Source: Solen grandis
Lineage: Eukaryota; Mollusca; Bivalvia; Adapedonta; Solenidae
Reading direction: 5' to 3'
DNA: 64,000 bases
Assembly: GCA_021229015.1 (NCBI GenBank)
Contig: CM037789.1
Span: forward strand, 30,680,971-30,744,970
Shown: one piece after another, positions 53,837-64,000 of the stretch
How positions within the stretch are numbered: the stretch's first letter is position 1
Layout: every line of letters starts with the position of its first letter
Program-made: the position numbers and the translations under genes
Notes under the pieces: model-generated
Told to the model about the DNA's origin: nothing
The model's input: the letters and a program-made list of their open reading frames with translations, nothing else
Database searches by the model: none

Positions 53837-56800
53837 GTAGGCATTACGTCATCAAGATGGCTGTTTTGTTAGTTCATCAGCGTTATAAGGTTCAAACCTG
53901 GCATCAGTGTTTTAGAGGCTAAGTCAGAGATCGCAGGTAACTTATGCAGAGTCCAGGAGTTCGGGTTGGGGAGGCGGAATATTTAAATGAATGTAGGCAG
54001 TGACAATGCTTTGCCAGGGCTGTGATAAGGCTGTAGTTCCGGTCGGACCAGGGATCCTGGGTAAACCCCGTACGATTTTTTAAATTTAAAACTGTAAAAT
54101 AGTGCATTCTTGTGAGTTTTTGGGTGGTTGTATGTCTATATTAATGTATGGTCGGGGAATTTGCGCCCCCCCCCCCTTTGAATCCGCTACTGTTATGTCT
54201 CATTTTGGTTTAATGGACTACATTTAGTTTTTATTATCAAGCAAAAAAGAAAAGTCGTGTTTCCACTCGTCTTATTTTTAATGTTACCTGCGGGGGGGGG
54301 GGGGGGGGGGGAGCGCACAAAAATCATCCAAAATAAGTTAATGTGGTCCGGAGATTTTAATACTAGTAAACTGTGATACCTAATGTGATAAAAGATATAA
54401 AGATATAACTATGTAATATATACAGAAAATACTACTTTAGCATGCTAATGCTTCTGTGAAAAAAACGAAACAATCCCCTACCGATTCCTCACACATTCTC
54501 TCTCTCTCTCTCCATGTGTGCATCTGTCCATCAGAAACACAACTATGGTTTCGCCTGATGGTAATATCGATTATAGCACATGTTTATGCATTACAAGCCT
54601 CTATAATGAGTGATCAACTGGTCGCCCCTTACAGTGGCTTGATTATCAAGTTATGTACAGAATAAGTACCATGAACCGGTCCTGAAAACGATTTGACTAT
54701 CTGAGTTTATCGTCTTTTTGACAGTATTTCAGTCATATAGCGACGTCCAGCTAATTAAGGTGGAGGAAGACCCCGAATGCATGGAGGCATCCGGGTAAAA
54801 CCACCGACCTACCGCAAGCCAGCTGGAAGGCTTCCTCACATGAAAATCCGATTGACCCTGCCGGGATTCGATCCCACGCGGTGAGAGGCTGAGTGAGTGT
54901 TAAAGTCAGCGACTTTACCCTCTCGGCCACGGAGGCACCTCCCGAAAACGAGGATCTCATTGGTGAAGCGATCTGACAGCTGAGGTGGTCTCTACACGAA
55001 GTTTTGCTGTATACGGGCCAGGCTTGTATAAATCGCCTATAGGCGAGTAGGCGGCTAAATCTACCTGATTCTGAAAAAGAAAACCATACAAAGATAAAAG
55101 CCCTTTATTTAGACACCTTTTAGACAACCTGATTATTGTGAACATAAAAGCGGCTATGCTTGCCGAGTTAAAAGGTTAATTTGGTTGATTTATGCTTGTT
55201 AAACTGCAGATTTTCAGTTCTTTAAAATCACATCGGAAACCCAATATGCACCCGATGGGTACATTTCCCCGCAACCCTTAACACAATTATTAGTCAGCAG
55301 GAATAGAGAGCTTGCAACATGCACGCCCCTTCTCAAACTCTCCATTAAAATCAGTTAAAGGTAAAGACTTCTTAGTTAGACTTCCGGAATCTGTGACAAG
55401 AAACCGGTTGGCTGCTTACTACAGGTAAACACATGGAGAGGTTTAACTGAAACAGAATTCATTTCCCATATTTCCAGGTTTTTATTTTTATTATTTTTTT
55501 TTTTTAAATTTTCCAGAGTGTCCTATTTCCATATACATTGTAATACAAAGAGGGTAAACTACAAACAAATACAATTATTACTTCTGAAGATCTTATTTAG
55601 GACGTACGAATTTGTTACTTGACTGTATACAATTCACGTTAGGTTATTGCACTGTATATTATTTGCATTTCGTGCTATGAACCGGTTATTCGTTCGTCCA
55701 TCTTTTGATTTCAAAGTGTTTATTATTTCAGTATTGTCGAGAATGCTAAAGACATCCACAGAAAAATCATCAACAAAAATATGACCGCGTACATTACCCA
55801 CCCAGTGAATATTCTACATATGACCAAACGTCTGGTGAGAGACTGGGGCAAGGTCGTTGAGACGCTTGATAATAGCAAGGCCTGCGAGAAAGGTACATAT
55901 GACATAGTTCATGCTTATCAAGGGAAGTAACTGCTGGAGTTTGGTCAAAAATTTCTCGCGGACCCACTGTGTTACACTTATTTACTATGGAAAAGTTCCA
56001 TAAGAATAAATTAGATATAAATTGCAGCATCAAAAATAAGAAAATCGTTACATTTTCTTCATGTCATTATAGATGTTTTAACCAAGGAATCAGCGATACT
56101 CATCAAAATTACGCAGACCCAAACTCAATGCAGCAGTTACTTCCCCTGCTCAGTACAGTTAAATTAGCACAGCGTGACGTTATCACTGTGATGAGTGTGA
56201 CGCAGACCTTTTAGCTGACCGTCATATGATATGGACATTTACAGGGAGACGATGAAAATTATATCTTGTCCACCTTACTCATATTTGTATCCCGTTCACG
56301 GGACAAGATTCGTGCATTTTTCTTTCCATTTTGTCAGTGTTATTCATATATATATAGATCTGGCGCTATTTTAAGACTAAGGGTTATTCGTGTTACACAA
56401 GCATTTCATTGGTCGGAATATAGGTATTCGGTGAGCTCTGGTGGAATTTCGTCAGATATTGGAGTGTAATGGTCTATAATATCAATATAGTATGACTCAG
56501 TTTCATTGTTCAATGTTTCAGTCATGCGGGTAAAGTTCAAAACATAGCTGATAACATACCAACAGAAGCGAATCTCGGAACGGTCATCAAGAGTTTCGTG
56601 AGATTACAAGGTCTACATAACCTGTCTGCTGATTCGATAATGAGTGGTGACGTCATGGGACAGTCTGCCCTATCACCGCTCTCATTGGATGACGTCTTTG
56701 AAATTGCACGTGGTGCCTTCCAAGCAGAAGAATATAAGCAGGCAGTTGATTGGTTGAATGTATTCATTTCGAAATATAGTGGGTCTAACACCACTTTCAG

Positions 56801-59800
56801 TTTGATCGGCGCCCATAGCTTGTTGTCTTCATCTTATTTGATGGTAAGTAAACTAGTCAAAGAGCAAGCAAGTAGAATATATTTATATATATCTTTGGTA
56901 TTCATAGGCTACATCTTTGTGTCCGCTCTATAACTTTCTTATTAATGGATGGATTTTCATAAAACTTTCCAAAGTGTCTGTCATTACGTGAAGATGTGTT
57001 GGTGCAACAACCATATGCGCGCTTGAAAGGTCAAGACCAAAGTAGTTGTTAGAAATTGTCTCTTCATTCAACCATATGATATGCACGCTTGAAAGGTCAG
57101 TGCAGTTGCGGGATCATAAACCATTTCCATTATTTACTTGTTTCTATATGCACAAATTCTTCATGGTGGGTTTCACCGGTGCGAACTCCCGACAGTATTG
57201 CTTGCTATACTTACAAAGCTTTGTCTTATGCTTAGTGATGGAATACTGCGTTATATCAGCGAGATAAAATCCATATTCCACAGTACGAGTTATATAGGTC
57301 TGACGGAACTACATTTTTTACATATAAAGAGTAGATATATGGGTATGCAGCAGCAGTTAGCATAATATAAAAAGAAAATTTGTTTGTTTTGAATGAATAT
57401 GGAACATATCTCGAAATGATATAATTTTCACATTTCACTCTCGCTAAATGTCGCATACGCGCTCGTGAAAATATTAAAATAATATAACTTCTCGATGATA
57501 TATCTATTTCATATTCCAGGTCCTCATGTATAAAACATCGATAAATTACGTCATTTTTTCACATATTGACCGCTCCCTTGAAATAGTATTTCGTTAGTGC
57601 TAATAAAAAAGTAAGACATAAAACGTGCACCAATCATTGGTGAAAAATGTCTCATTACAAATCAAACTAATATAAAATCGTTTTGAAAAAACACAAAGTA
57701 AAATATTCGACATTTTTCCATAAAATACGTTTTTAAAGTCCTCGAGTATATTAATTGTACAATGTGTGTTTAGTGAGGGTCACATTTTTTTTAAATATCA
57801 GCATCATGAAGAGTTTCAAGAATTTCTACCGACCCTATTGCAGCCCCTATATGTCTTACTACAATATCGAGCCGTGGACATAATATATCCTGATGCCATT
57901 CACACTGACCTTATCCTTTAACTATCGTGTATACTGAGGTACAAGCTCATTGATTTATGTCGGTATCTAACCATCCTCGTAAACTCGGACTTCATTCAGT
58001 CTATAGCAAAAATACACGGTAAAATCGTGATAAACGCGCCATAAATATTGAATTTTGCCTATCAGCCAATTGAAAATGGTTTGCCTTTTCCGCCAAATGC
58101 ATCGGCCAATAAGATGGGCGACAAACCTCTACGAACTTTTTTCCGATTTAACGTGGATGATATCGGCTTAAACGTTTGCATGTTACAGCAGAGAGGTCAA
58201 TCTAAAATATGCAGTTCCCAGGGCGGACGTTGTAACAGCTTGGAGATCTTAGCCGGTCTAAAAATACATGTATGCGTTACACAGTACAAATATAAGATTG
58301 ATATCGGATTTTTAGCTCGTCTGTTTTTCGAAGAAAAATGTCGAGGTATCATCTTCACTCCGTTGCCCTTAGCGTCGTCGTGAAAAACTTTAATTTTGGC
58401 CATAACTTATTAAACTGTGTGTCATCATACTTCATTTTTCATACTACATGTTCATCAAGGGCCATAACTCTTAGGTCCATTTTGGCCTAAATTATCTACC
58501 CCTTAAAGTGAGAAATAACAGACGAGCGCTGGCATCCGTATGCGTTGCTCTTGTATTGTTATGCGTTACATTTAAATAAGTTTTATAACGAGTATTTGTC
58601 CTTGCCTTTTCCCCAGTTTTTATAATTCTTCGTTTCAGCTCAAAAGAACAGCGGATGCTCTAAACAGTCTTGAAGAAATTCTGAAAATAGGTAATATTTT
58701 TTACTTTTTTGAACACTCAGATCTTCTGTTCCTGGAATATTATCGCCGGATATGACATGTACATACAAGTATATTAATCATATACGTATCTTACCTAAAT
58801 TTTAGTCTATAAATAAACTATTGACAGTAATCATGCATATTGATTTATAATGAAAATAATTACCACGGTATATTGTTTTGTAAATACATGTACTTCCATT
58901 ATGAAAGAAGAAATTGTTCAACTCAGCTTTAAGGATTCTTAGAGTCTAGGCTGTCATTTGCTCTCGGCGACCCCTTCTTTATTATATATAAGGGGCAATT
59001 TTGCGCTCGATTTTCGACTTTTTTTTTTCCAAAATGGCCGAGTGAAAATGGACTAAATCAAAGTATTATATATAGACTTGTGAGTTTGATGAATTAGCGT
59101 ATGGTCCATTGACTTGGACCAGAACACTCCGCTGTGGTTACCATCCCAAACACAACTTAAAATAAATTCCTAAATATGCAATGATTGCAGATCCAGATAA
59201 TGCCAATGCAAAAAGAAACAAGAGGTACATAGCAGGAAAAATAAAAGACCAGGAAAGGGGTGTAAACATCGGGAAACGAAAGAGTAAGAAAGACATGCTT
59301 GTCCAGAAGTACTGTCAGGGTAACTATGAAAAGGTGTGTTTATATATGTTACTGTCCATTTCAGAACTTCAATTTTTTTTGTTCAGATACCTCGATTACG
59401 TACTGGTATTCGCCTTCTTTAATAAGAAAATGAAACAAAATTGATCATTTAATCAATCATAGCAATTTTCTTTTGCATACTCTGTTCACTTAAAAGACCA
59501 GCAGTAAAAAAATAAACAAGTGTTTTTTTTTAGCATAACCTATTTATTTTTTTAATAAACTCTTATATAAATAATATTATCATATTCAGCATCTTATTTA
59601 GCATAAATCTTATTTAAAATCACGTAATACTTCAATATGTAGGGATTCACCATTCTTGTTTCCCTAGTAAAATTAAATTTAATCCAGTTAAAAAATGTCA
59701 TTTACTGAAATATTTTGTATTACTATCTTATTTATCATTTTAAGAATTACTTAGTATTAAGACTTGTTGGCAGAATTCAAACCTGGCATACCCTGTAACC

Positions 59801-60631
59801 TGTCTTCTTATAATATGTACGGTATATAGGTACATGTATTACAGGTGTACTATGTCGATGATCTAATGCTATCAAAAATATTTGGAGATAAGTATTACAT
59901 AAAATGGATAGAAACTCAATCGACCATTCCTGTTTTATGAAATACAGTTGAACCTGTATAGGCCACCTGTACTAAGCGGTCAACCTGTATTAGCGACCAC
60001 CTGTACTAAGCGGTCAAACTGTATTAGCGACCACTGTAAGGAACCTGTATTAGGCCACCTGTACTAAGCGGTCAAACTGTATTAGCGGCCACCTGTACTT
60101 AGCGGTCAAACTGTATTAGCGACCACCTGTACTAAGCGGTCAAACTGTATTAGCGACCACCTGTACTTAAGCGGTCAAACTGTTTAGCGACCACCTGTAC
60201 TAAGCGGTCAAACTGTATTAGCGACCACCTGTACTAAGCGGTCAAACTGTATCAACGANNNNNNNNNNNNNNNNNNNNNNNNNNNNNNNNNNNNNNNNNN
60301 NNNNNNNNNNNNNNNNNNNNNNNNNNNNNNNNNNNNNNNNNNNNNNNNNNNNNNNNNNTCTTCTTTTTCTTCTTCTTCTTCTTTACTGAAATACTTTGTA
60401 TGGACATGTGGTGAGATTGAATCAATAACATCAACCTCCTGGTTTTGATAGCACTTACGTTAAAGATGAAGGCATCCGAATGAAATCAATGTTATATGAG
60501 ACATATCCTTTCTAGACAGTTCTGCCGGAGACAGGCTTTCTCAACTCTTTGAATTACAAATTAAAACGTCCTCCTGCAGTTGCAGCCGACACCGACGCTT
60601 ATATTGCTTCTATTCTCAGCGGTATTTCCAG
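53613..60631 (+). CDS. Prolyl 4-hydroxylase alpha-subunit-like protein, N-terminal part
   Basis: Exons 53613-53836, 55732-55892, 56522-56843, 58639-58690, 59191-59333 and possibly 60516-60631. Residues 1-26 form a signal peptide (MDRFTVVPAIFGVLLCLSAM). The next region matches the P4Ha_N domain (LYTLEDELIAITDLILNMEK; YITHPVNILHMTKRLVRDWG). Then comes the peptide-binding/TPR region (VRLQGLHNLSADSI; LSLDDVFEIARGAFQAEEY; LKRTADALNSLEEILKIDPD; NANAKRN). Full enzymes act in the ER on collagen proline and end in a 2-oxoglutarate/Fe(II) domain with His-x-Asp...His. No such domain is visible up to 64000, so it is off the edge or absent. The junction into exon 3 has a frame problem. Confidence 0.82.
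54718..54937 (-). mobile_element. SINE (family A), minus strand
   Basis: Reverse complement reads gtgcctccgtggccgagag, gggatcgaatcccgg (B box), ggaagccttccagctggctt and tgaaatactgtc, matching 19494-19750. It sits in intron 1 of the P4HA-like gene. Confidence 0.85.
55732..55892 (+). CDS. P4HA-like exon 2: P4Ha_N core
   Basis: 161 nt, phase 2 to 1. It encodes SIVENAKDIHRKIINKNMTA and YITHPVNILHMTKRLVRDWG. HPVNxxxxxKRLxxDW is the hallmark of the P4HA N-terminal domain. Confidence 0.93.
56522..56843 (+). CDS. P4HA-like exon 3: peptide-binding region
   Basis: 322 nt, ending in phase 0. It encodes NIADNIPTEANLGTVIKSFV, RLQGLHNLSADSIMSGDVMG and LSLDDVFEIARGAFQAEEYK. The good acceptor (tgtttcag, exon from 56522) needs an incoming phase 2, but exon 2 ends in phase 1. 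Using a second AG (exon from 56536) restores the frame. Either that site is used, a small exon was missed, or a base is missing. Confidence 0.85.
58310..58557 (+). mobile_element. Bivalve repeat with GCTCGTCTGTT inverted ends
   Basis: Left end tttagctcgtctgtttttcg and right end aacagacgagcgctggcatc then gcgttgctcttgt, with ggccataact blocks inside. It lies just before P4HA-like exon 4. Confidence 0.7.
58639..58690 (+). CDS. P4HA-like exon 4
   Basis: 52 nt, phase 0 to 1, acceptor cgtttcag. It encodes LKRTADALNSLEEILKI, which joins to DPDNANAKRN and matches the P4HA TPR helix (LLELDPEHQRANGN). Confidence 0.86.
59191..59333 (+). CDS. P4HA-like exon 5
   Basis: 143 nt, phase 1 to 0. It encodes DPDNANAKRNKRYIAGKIKD, a Lys-rich stretch, and MLVQKYCQGNYEK, similar to the P4HA segment that leads to the YExLCRG motif. 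Confidence 0.83.
59945..60258. repeat. 34 bp tandem repeat running into an assembly gap
   Basis: About nine units of cctgtactaagcggtcaaac then tgtattagcgacca; two mid-array units have single-base changes. The array stops at the 100-N gap, so its real length is unknown. Confidence 0.93.
60259..60358. other. Assembly gap (100 N)
   Basis: Exactly 100 N between the 34 bp array and a tct/ttc-rich tract, so probably a collapsed repeat. Confidence 0.99.
60516..60631 (+). CDS. Possible P4HA-like exon 6
   Basis: 116 nt, open from an acceptor (ctttctag) to a GT donor (gtaatt) in the right phase. It encodes TVLPETGFLNSLNYKLKRPP, AVAADTDAYIASILSGIS. I see no clear match to the catalytic part of known P4HA enzymes, so the call rests on splice signals and phase. 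Confidence 0.42.
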
Positions 60632-63600
60632 GTAATTCTGCTTCGGAATAATCCAATCAAATATTTTTACAAGTTCAAGAAAGCTGAAACTAATTCCGGA
60701 ATAACATAAGGAAAATATCGCGCATGACTAAAGCAATTCTTCAGAATCTACGTTATTTATATCGAGAGGATACCGTCCAAGTGCAATTCTTAACTGTCAG
60801 AGCACAGTAAGGATTCTGTTCCCGGGGCCATTTAGCCTGATGTTCTATTTTTATAGGCAATTTAATGAGTTCGCGCAATTATCTTTGCAAACTTTATATA
60901 TTTTCACAAATTAACTGGGTTTCTGAATTAGTAGAAATTCACAATTATGTGTCTAAATATTTCCGTGATTTCTGTAATTATAATTCAGATAATTTGTTAT
61001 TTTGTGTTTTATTTGGAAAGGAACATCGTCCGAACGCGGTGCATTGCACTTGATATATAGTATACCGTATATTCATATACATGTATGTATACACATGCTT
61101 GAAATAGAAGCAGAGACGTTTTAAGATAATCAAAGCGCTGACGCACTGGGCATGGTAGGGTTTTTGATAATCTAAATATCATATGCAAATATATATAAGA
61201 ATATTACATATGAGCATATTAGAACTTGATACTCACATTCATTAAGGAGAGAGAGAGAGAGAGAGAGAGGGTGGGGGAGAGAGAGAGAGAGAGAGAGAAT
61301 AAAAACGTGTTTTTGTTGATTTCTTTGTTTGTTTATTGTTGTTAATTTAATAGTTATAGTGTCTGAATGCATCCATACAATGGCTCAGTTGGCCGGTCAG
61401 AGTTTTTCAGTTCTTTGCTAAAATTAACAAGAGAGCGACCTACATTTATCTGTTATGCGCAGAGTGGTGGATGCCGCGGAAATAGGCATCCAGCGGCAAC
61501 CCCTTATATGCTTATTAGACACTCAAACACTTCTCTGCTTTGGATATGCGAAGCTCCAGCATCAGAAAACAGATACAGAATTTTTTATTTTATATCAGCA
61601 TGGATCTTTAATTGCTGTAGCACATCGAGGTCTCTGAAAAAGTCATGAAACGGATCCAGTGCAGCGGGAGGACCCGCCGTGGAAATGACTTCGGACTAAG
61701 GCGTTTCAATGTTTTAAACAATTAAATTCACTCTTTTTTCATTATTTCGGCAATAATTTTTCCCTTTTCAAGAAAAAAAAAACACGATTTTTTTTTTGCG
61801 CAACTACATAATAAACGTTTGTTCCATCGATATATTGTTATTGTTTCAATGTTGTTTGCGCTCAGGCGTATTGTGTATGGTGCTGCGGTGTCTGACAAGC
61901 GTTTAAATTATCTTGAATGTTTTGACTTTAATAGGAATTCAATTGATTTAAAAAAAAAAAACTGTCGCAGACTTACTATCACTAGATCCCTCACTGCTTC
62001 GGGATGGAATCCCGGTCTTAGCTTCAGATGTTTCATGTTAGGAAGCCTTTTAATGTGCTGGAAATAGGTCGATAGTTCTATCCCTGGATCCATCATACAC
62101 TCGAATGTGTCTTCCTTGAGCATCCTCATAGTCTCGACATGATTGGACCACTGACACAGCAAACAGAAACAAAACACACAAACAAAAACTACAACAGAAC
62201 TAGCTAGGACAAATACTCTCTAACATTGAGGCACCCAGTTCTCCACTGATCAACTCCGCCTCGCTCTGTTTTGATATGTAAACACAGCAACATCACCCGT
62301 TTCACGTATTTATAGATACCTGATGGGCATCAATTGAACATGTTCAATATGTTCGTAGGTTGCCTGGATTACCCATCATTAAAATGACTTTACGCATATC
62401 CATTAATATCTCTATGTGGTCGGTAAACATTCGATTAATTGCCCTCCCACAACTGTTTACTAGAGTTCAAATGGAAACGCTCGGTCCATATATTGGATCT
62501 GACTACAAACAAACTAATGTGAATATTTCTGTTGACTTTGTAGTCCGGAATGCATTCTTCAATGTCTTCTTTTGTAAATAAATGTTTTCGTCCTATAACT
62601 AGGGTTGTTTCTCTATCGCTTTGTCTGAAAAAAGACTTAATCCTTTTTTTATTCAGTACTTTAAACGGGCTTGGTTTTTACGCAAGCGTGAAATGTCTGC
62701 CGAACATTAATCACGGGTTTGAGGCTCCGGTGTTTAGGTACAGATCCCGGGATTTTTAATCTAGGGACCGTCAGTTATACATGTCCCTAAATTTTCATTT
62801 TATTTTCATAATATTTATTTTTGACAACATGTTATAAAAAATCTCTACACCAGTGTTTATTATACTACGAAAAAAAATCAAATAGTATTAATCTATTAAT
62901 ATGCTAATTAGGTCTTAATGAAAATATTTAACCCCGAAGGTTTACCTAAGACCGTGCAGAAGTCCGGTTCCTTGTATATATCGAGTACTATTTATTACAG
63001 TCTCGGGAGCAGGAGGTGGTGGGTTCGATCCCCGGCCGCGACATACTAAAGTCGTAAAAAATGATATTGTTATAGCTCCCTGGTTTAGCGCTCACCATAT
63101 AAGGGTAGTTGCAAGACTGATTGGCTCGGTCTCAGGATAATATGACTGGGTGTGGTATCATGTCACATATCTACGGCATGATACTGCAGTGTGGCAGTAC
63201 TATATCTGTCTAAAGTAGACATTGTCTCCAAATTACTTAAATACTGTCGATGGGACGTTAAACCCAATAAACAAACAAACAATCTATCTATCTACTACAA
63301 TGAAGTTTCTAATTCCTTACGCTCATTTTGTGGTGTCAATTATTTTAATTAAGCAAAAGTGCGAGAACCGCCTCAAATAATCCAACATTTCCCAGAAAAG
63401 TCACATTTCAGCCCTACGGGATCGATGTATCGAATAAAGAGAGACCATATTAACACGTATGAAAACGTGTAACAGACAGTGTTTTCGTGGCCAAGTGGTG
63501 AGTTTTTGACCTACTAACACTTTAGTTGACAGTTATAGGCTCAAGTTCTGATAGAGTCACTCGGCGTTTTCATGTAGAGAATCTTCCCAGTTGGTTTTGC

Positions 63601-64000
63601 TGTTTATCTGAATCTGATTCTGGATCTAATTCGTTGTAGATCCCAATACTGGGTTTTACACAACGGAAAGCGAACTCCGCACTAATGACGGTGGCTCTTT
63701 AAGGCATTTTTGAATGCTCAATTGAGCCAGCATGCACTATACTATCAGGGTGATCACAGTAAATCACAGTGTCTACAAAGAATGAATTTTCATATTGTTT
63801 AGAGTTTGATGATGGTATTTTCAAACCCTATGAATTTTTGCAAAGTGGAAATTCACTTATCACGTGTTTCTGCGCACTTGAGATCTTCCCCCACCTGTTA
63901 TTAACTGGACGAAAACATTTACATTGTATATGACTGAAATACTGTGGCACCAAAGGTCAACAACAATAACAATAATACGCATGGTAGGTCATGATACTAG
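60632..64000. other. Right end of the window, no certain exon
   Basis: A (GA)n tract (about 61246-61298), a decayed family A SINE (about 61965-62100), a family B SINE (62995-63283) and SINE-like remnants at 63480-63975. An open stretch at 61455-61637 has no recognisable match. Further P4HA-like exons are not visible. Confidence 0.5.
62995..63283 (+). mobile_element. SINE (family B), 5'-truncated
   Basis: gtgggttcgatccccggccg (B box), gctcaccatataagggtagt, gactgggtgtggtatcatgt and tail aaacccaataaacaaacaaa. Confidence 0.8.

Noticed and set aside
58048..58383. 111-codon open frame
   Set aside because: Its second half is the bivalve repeat at 58310-58557 and the first half has no recognisable domain; it lies in an intron of the P4HA-like gene.
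61455..61637. 60-codon open frame after a SINE-like start
   Set aside because: No recognisable protein; adjacent to repeat remnants. Not enough support to call a gene.

Overview
The window is nuclear DNA from an animal, most likely a bivalve mollusc. It has AT-rich introns with GT-AG splice sites, a dense load of short non-autonomous transposons and tRNA-derived SINEs, and arrays of about 160 bp repeats of a type known from bivalves. A closer assignment (a venerid clam, for instance) would be a guess. There are two 100-N assembly gaps.

Three genes can be read by joining exons by hand. (1) Minus strand, 2151-9910: the first seven coding exons (about 263 residues) of the beta subunit of the AP-3 adaptor complex; the rest lies left of the window. 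Its last visible exon carries a one-base deletion. (2) Plus strand, 16797-51289: an ACAD10-type three-domain protein. It has an N-terminal HAD-like domain, an aminoglycoside-phosphotransferase-like kinase domain and a C-terminal acyl-CoA dehydrogenase domain. All visible exon phases agree except for one missing exon in the HAD domain. (3) Plus strand, 53613-60631 and perhaps beyond: a secreted prolyl 4-hydroxylase alpha-subunit-like protein. Only the N-terminal (P4Ha_N) and TPR/peptide-binding part is visible.

The most interesting content is in the ACAD10 gene. The exon carrying the kinase metal-binding motif ([12 protein letters not shown]) occurs twice, 27247-27392 and 30151-30296. Both copies are 146 nt with the same phases, so including both would break the frame. 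The final exon, carrying the dehydrogenase active-site segment ([10 protein letters not shown]), occurs three times, at 46826, 48735 and 51128. Each copy has its own acceptor and stop codon. All three end in Ala-Lys-Leu, a peroxisomal PTS1 signal, while exon 1 encodes a mitochondrial-type presequence. The gene therefore looks able to make up to six active-site variants and possibly send them to two organelles.

Intergenic and intronic DNA holds several repeat families: an hAT-like element with perfect 8 bp target duplications (10826-11630), two Tc1-like MITEs, a 161 bp tandem array (13.7-15.0 kb), two copies of a tandem-core element flanking the alternative kinase exon, many small foldback MITEs, and SINEs with clear target-site duplications. 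A degraded copy of ACAD10 exon 1 lies inside a split repeat at 17.34-17.98 kb. An unexplained array of short hairpins sharing a TCCAA core occupies 25.87-26.36 kb.
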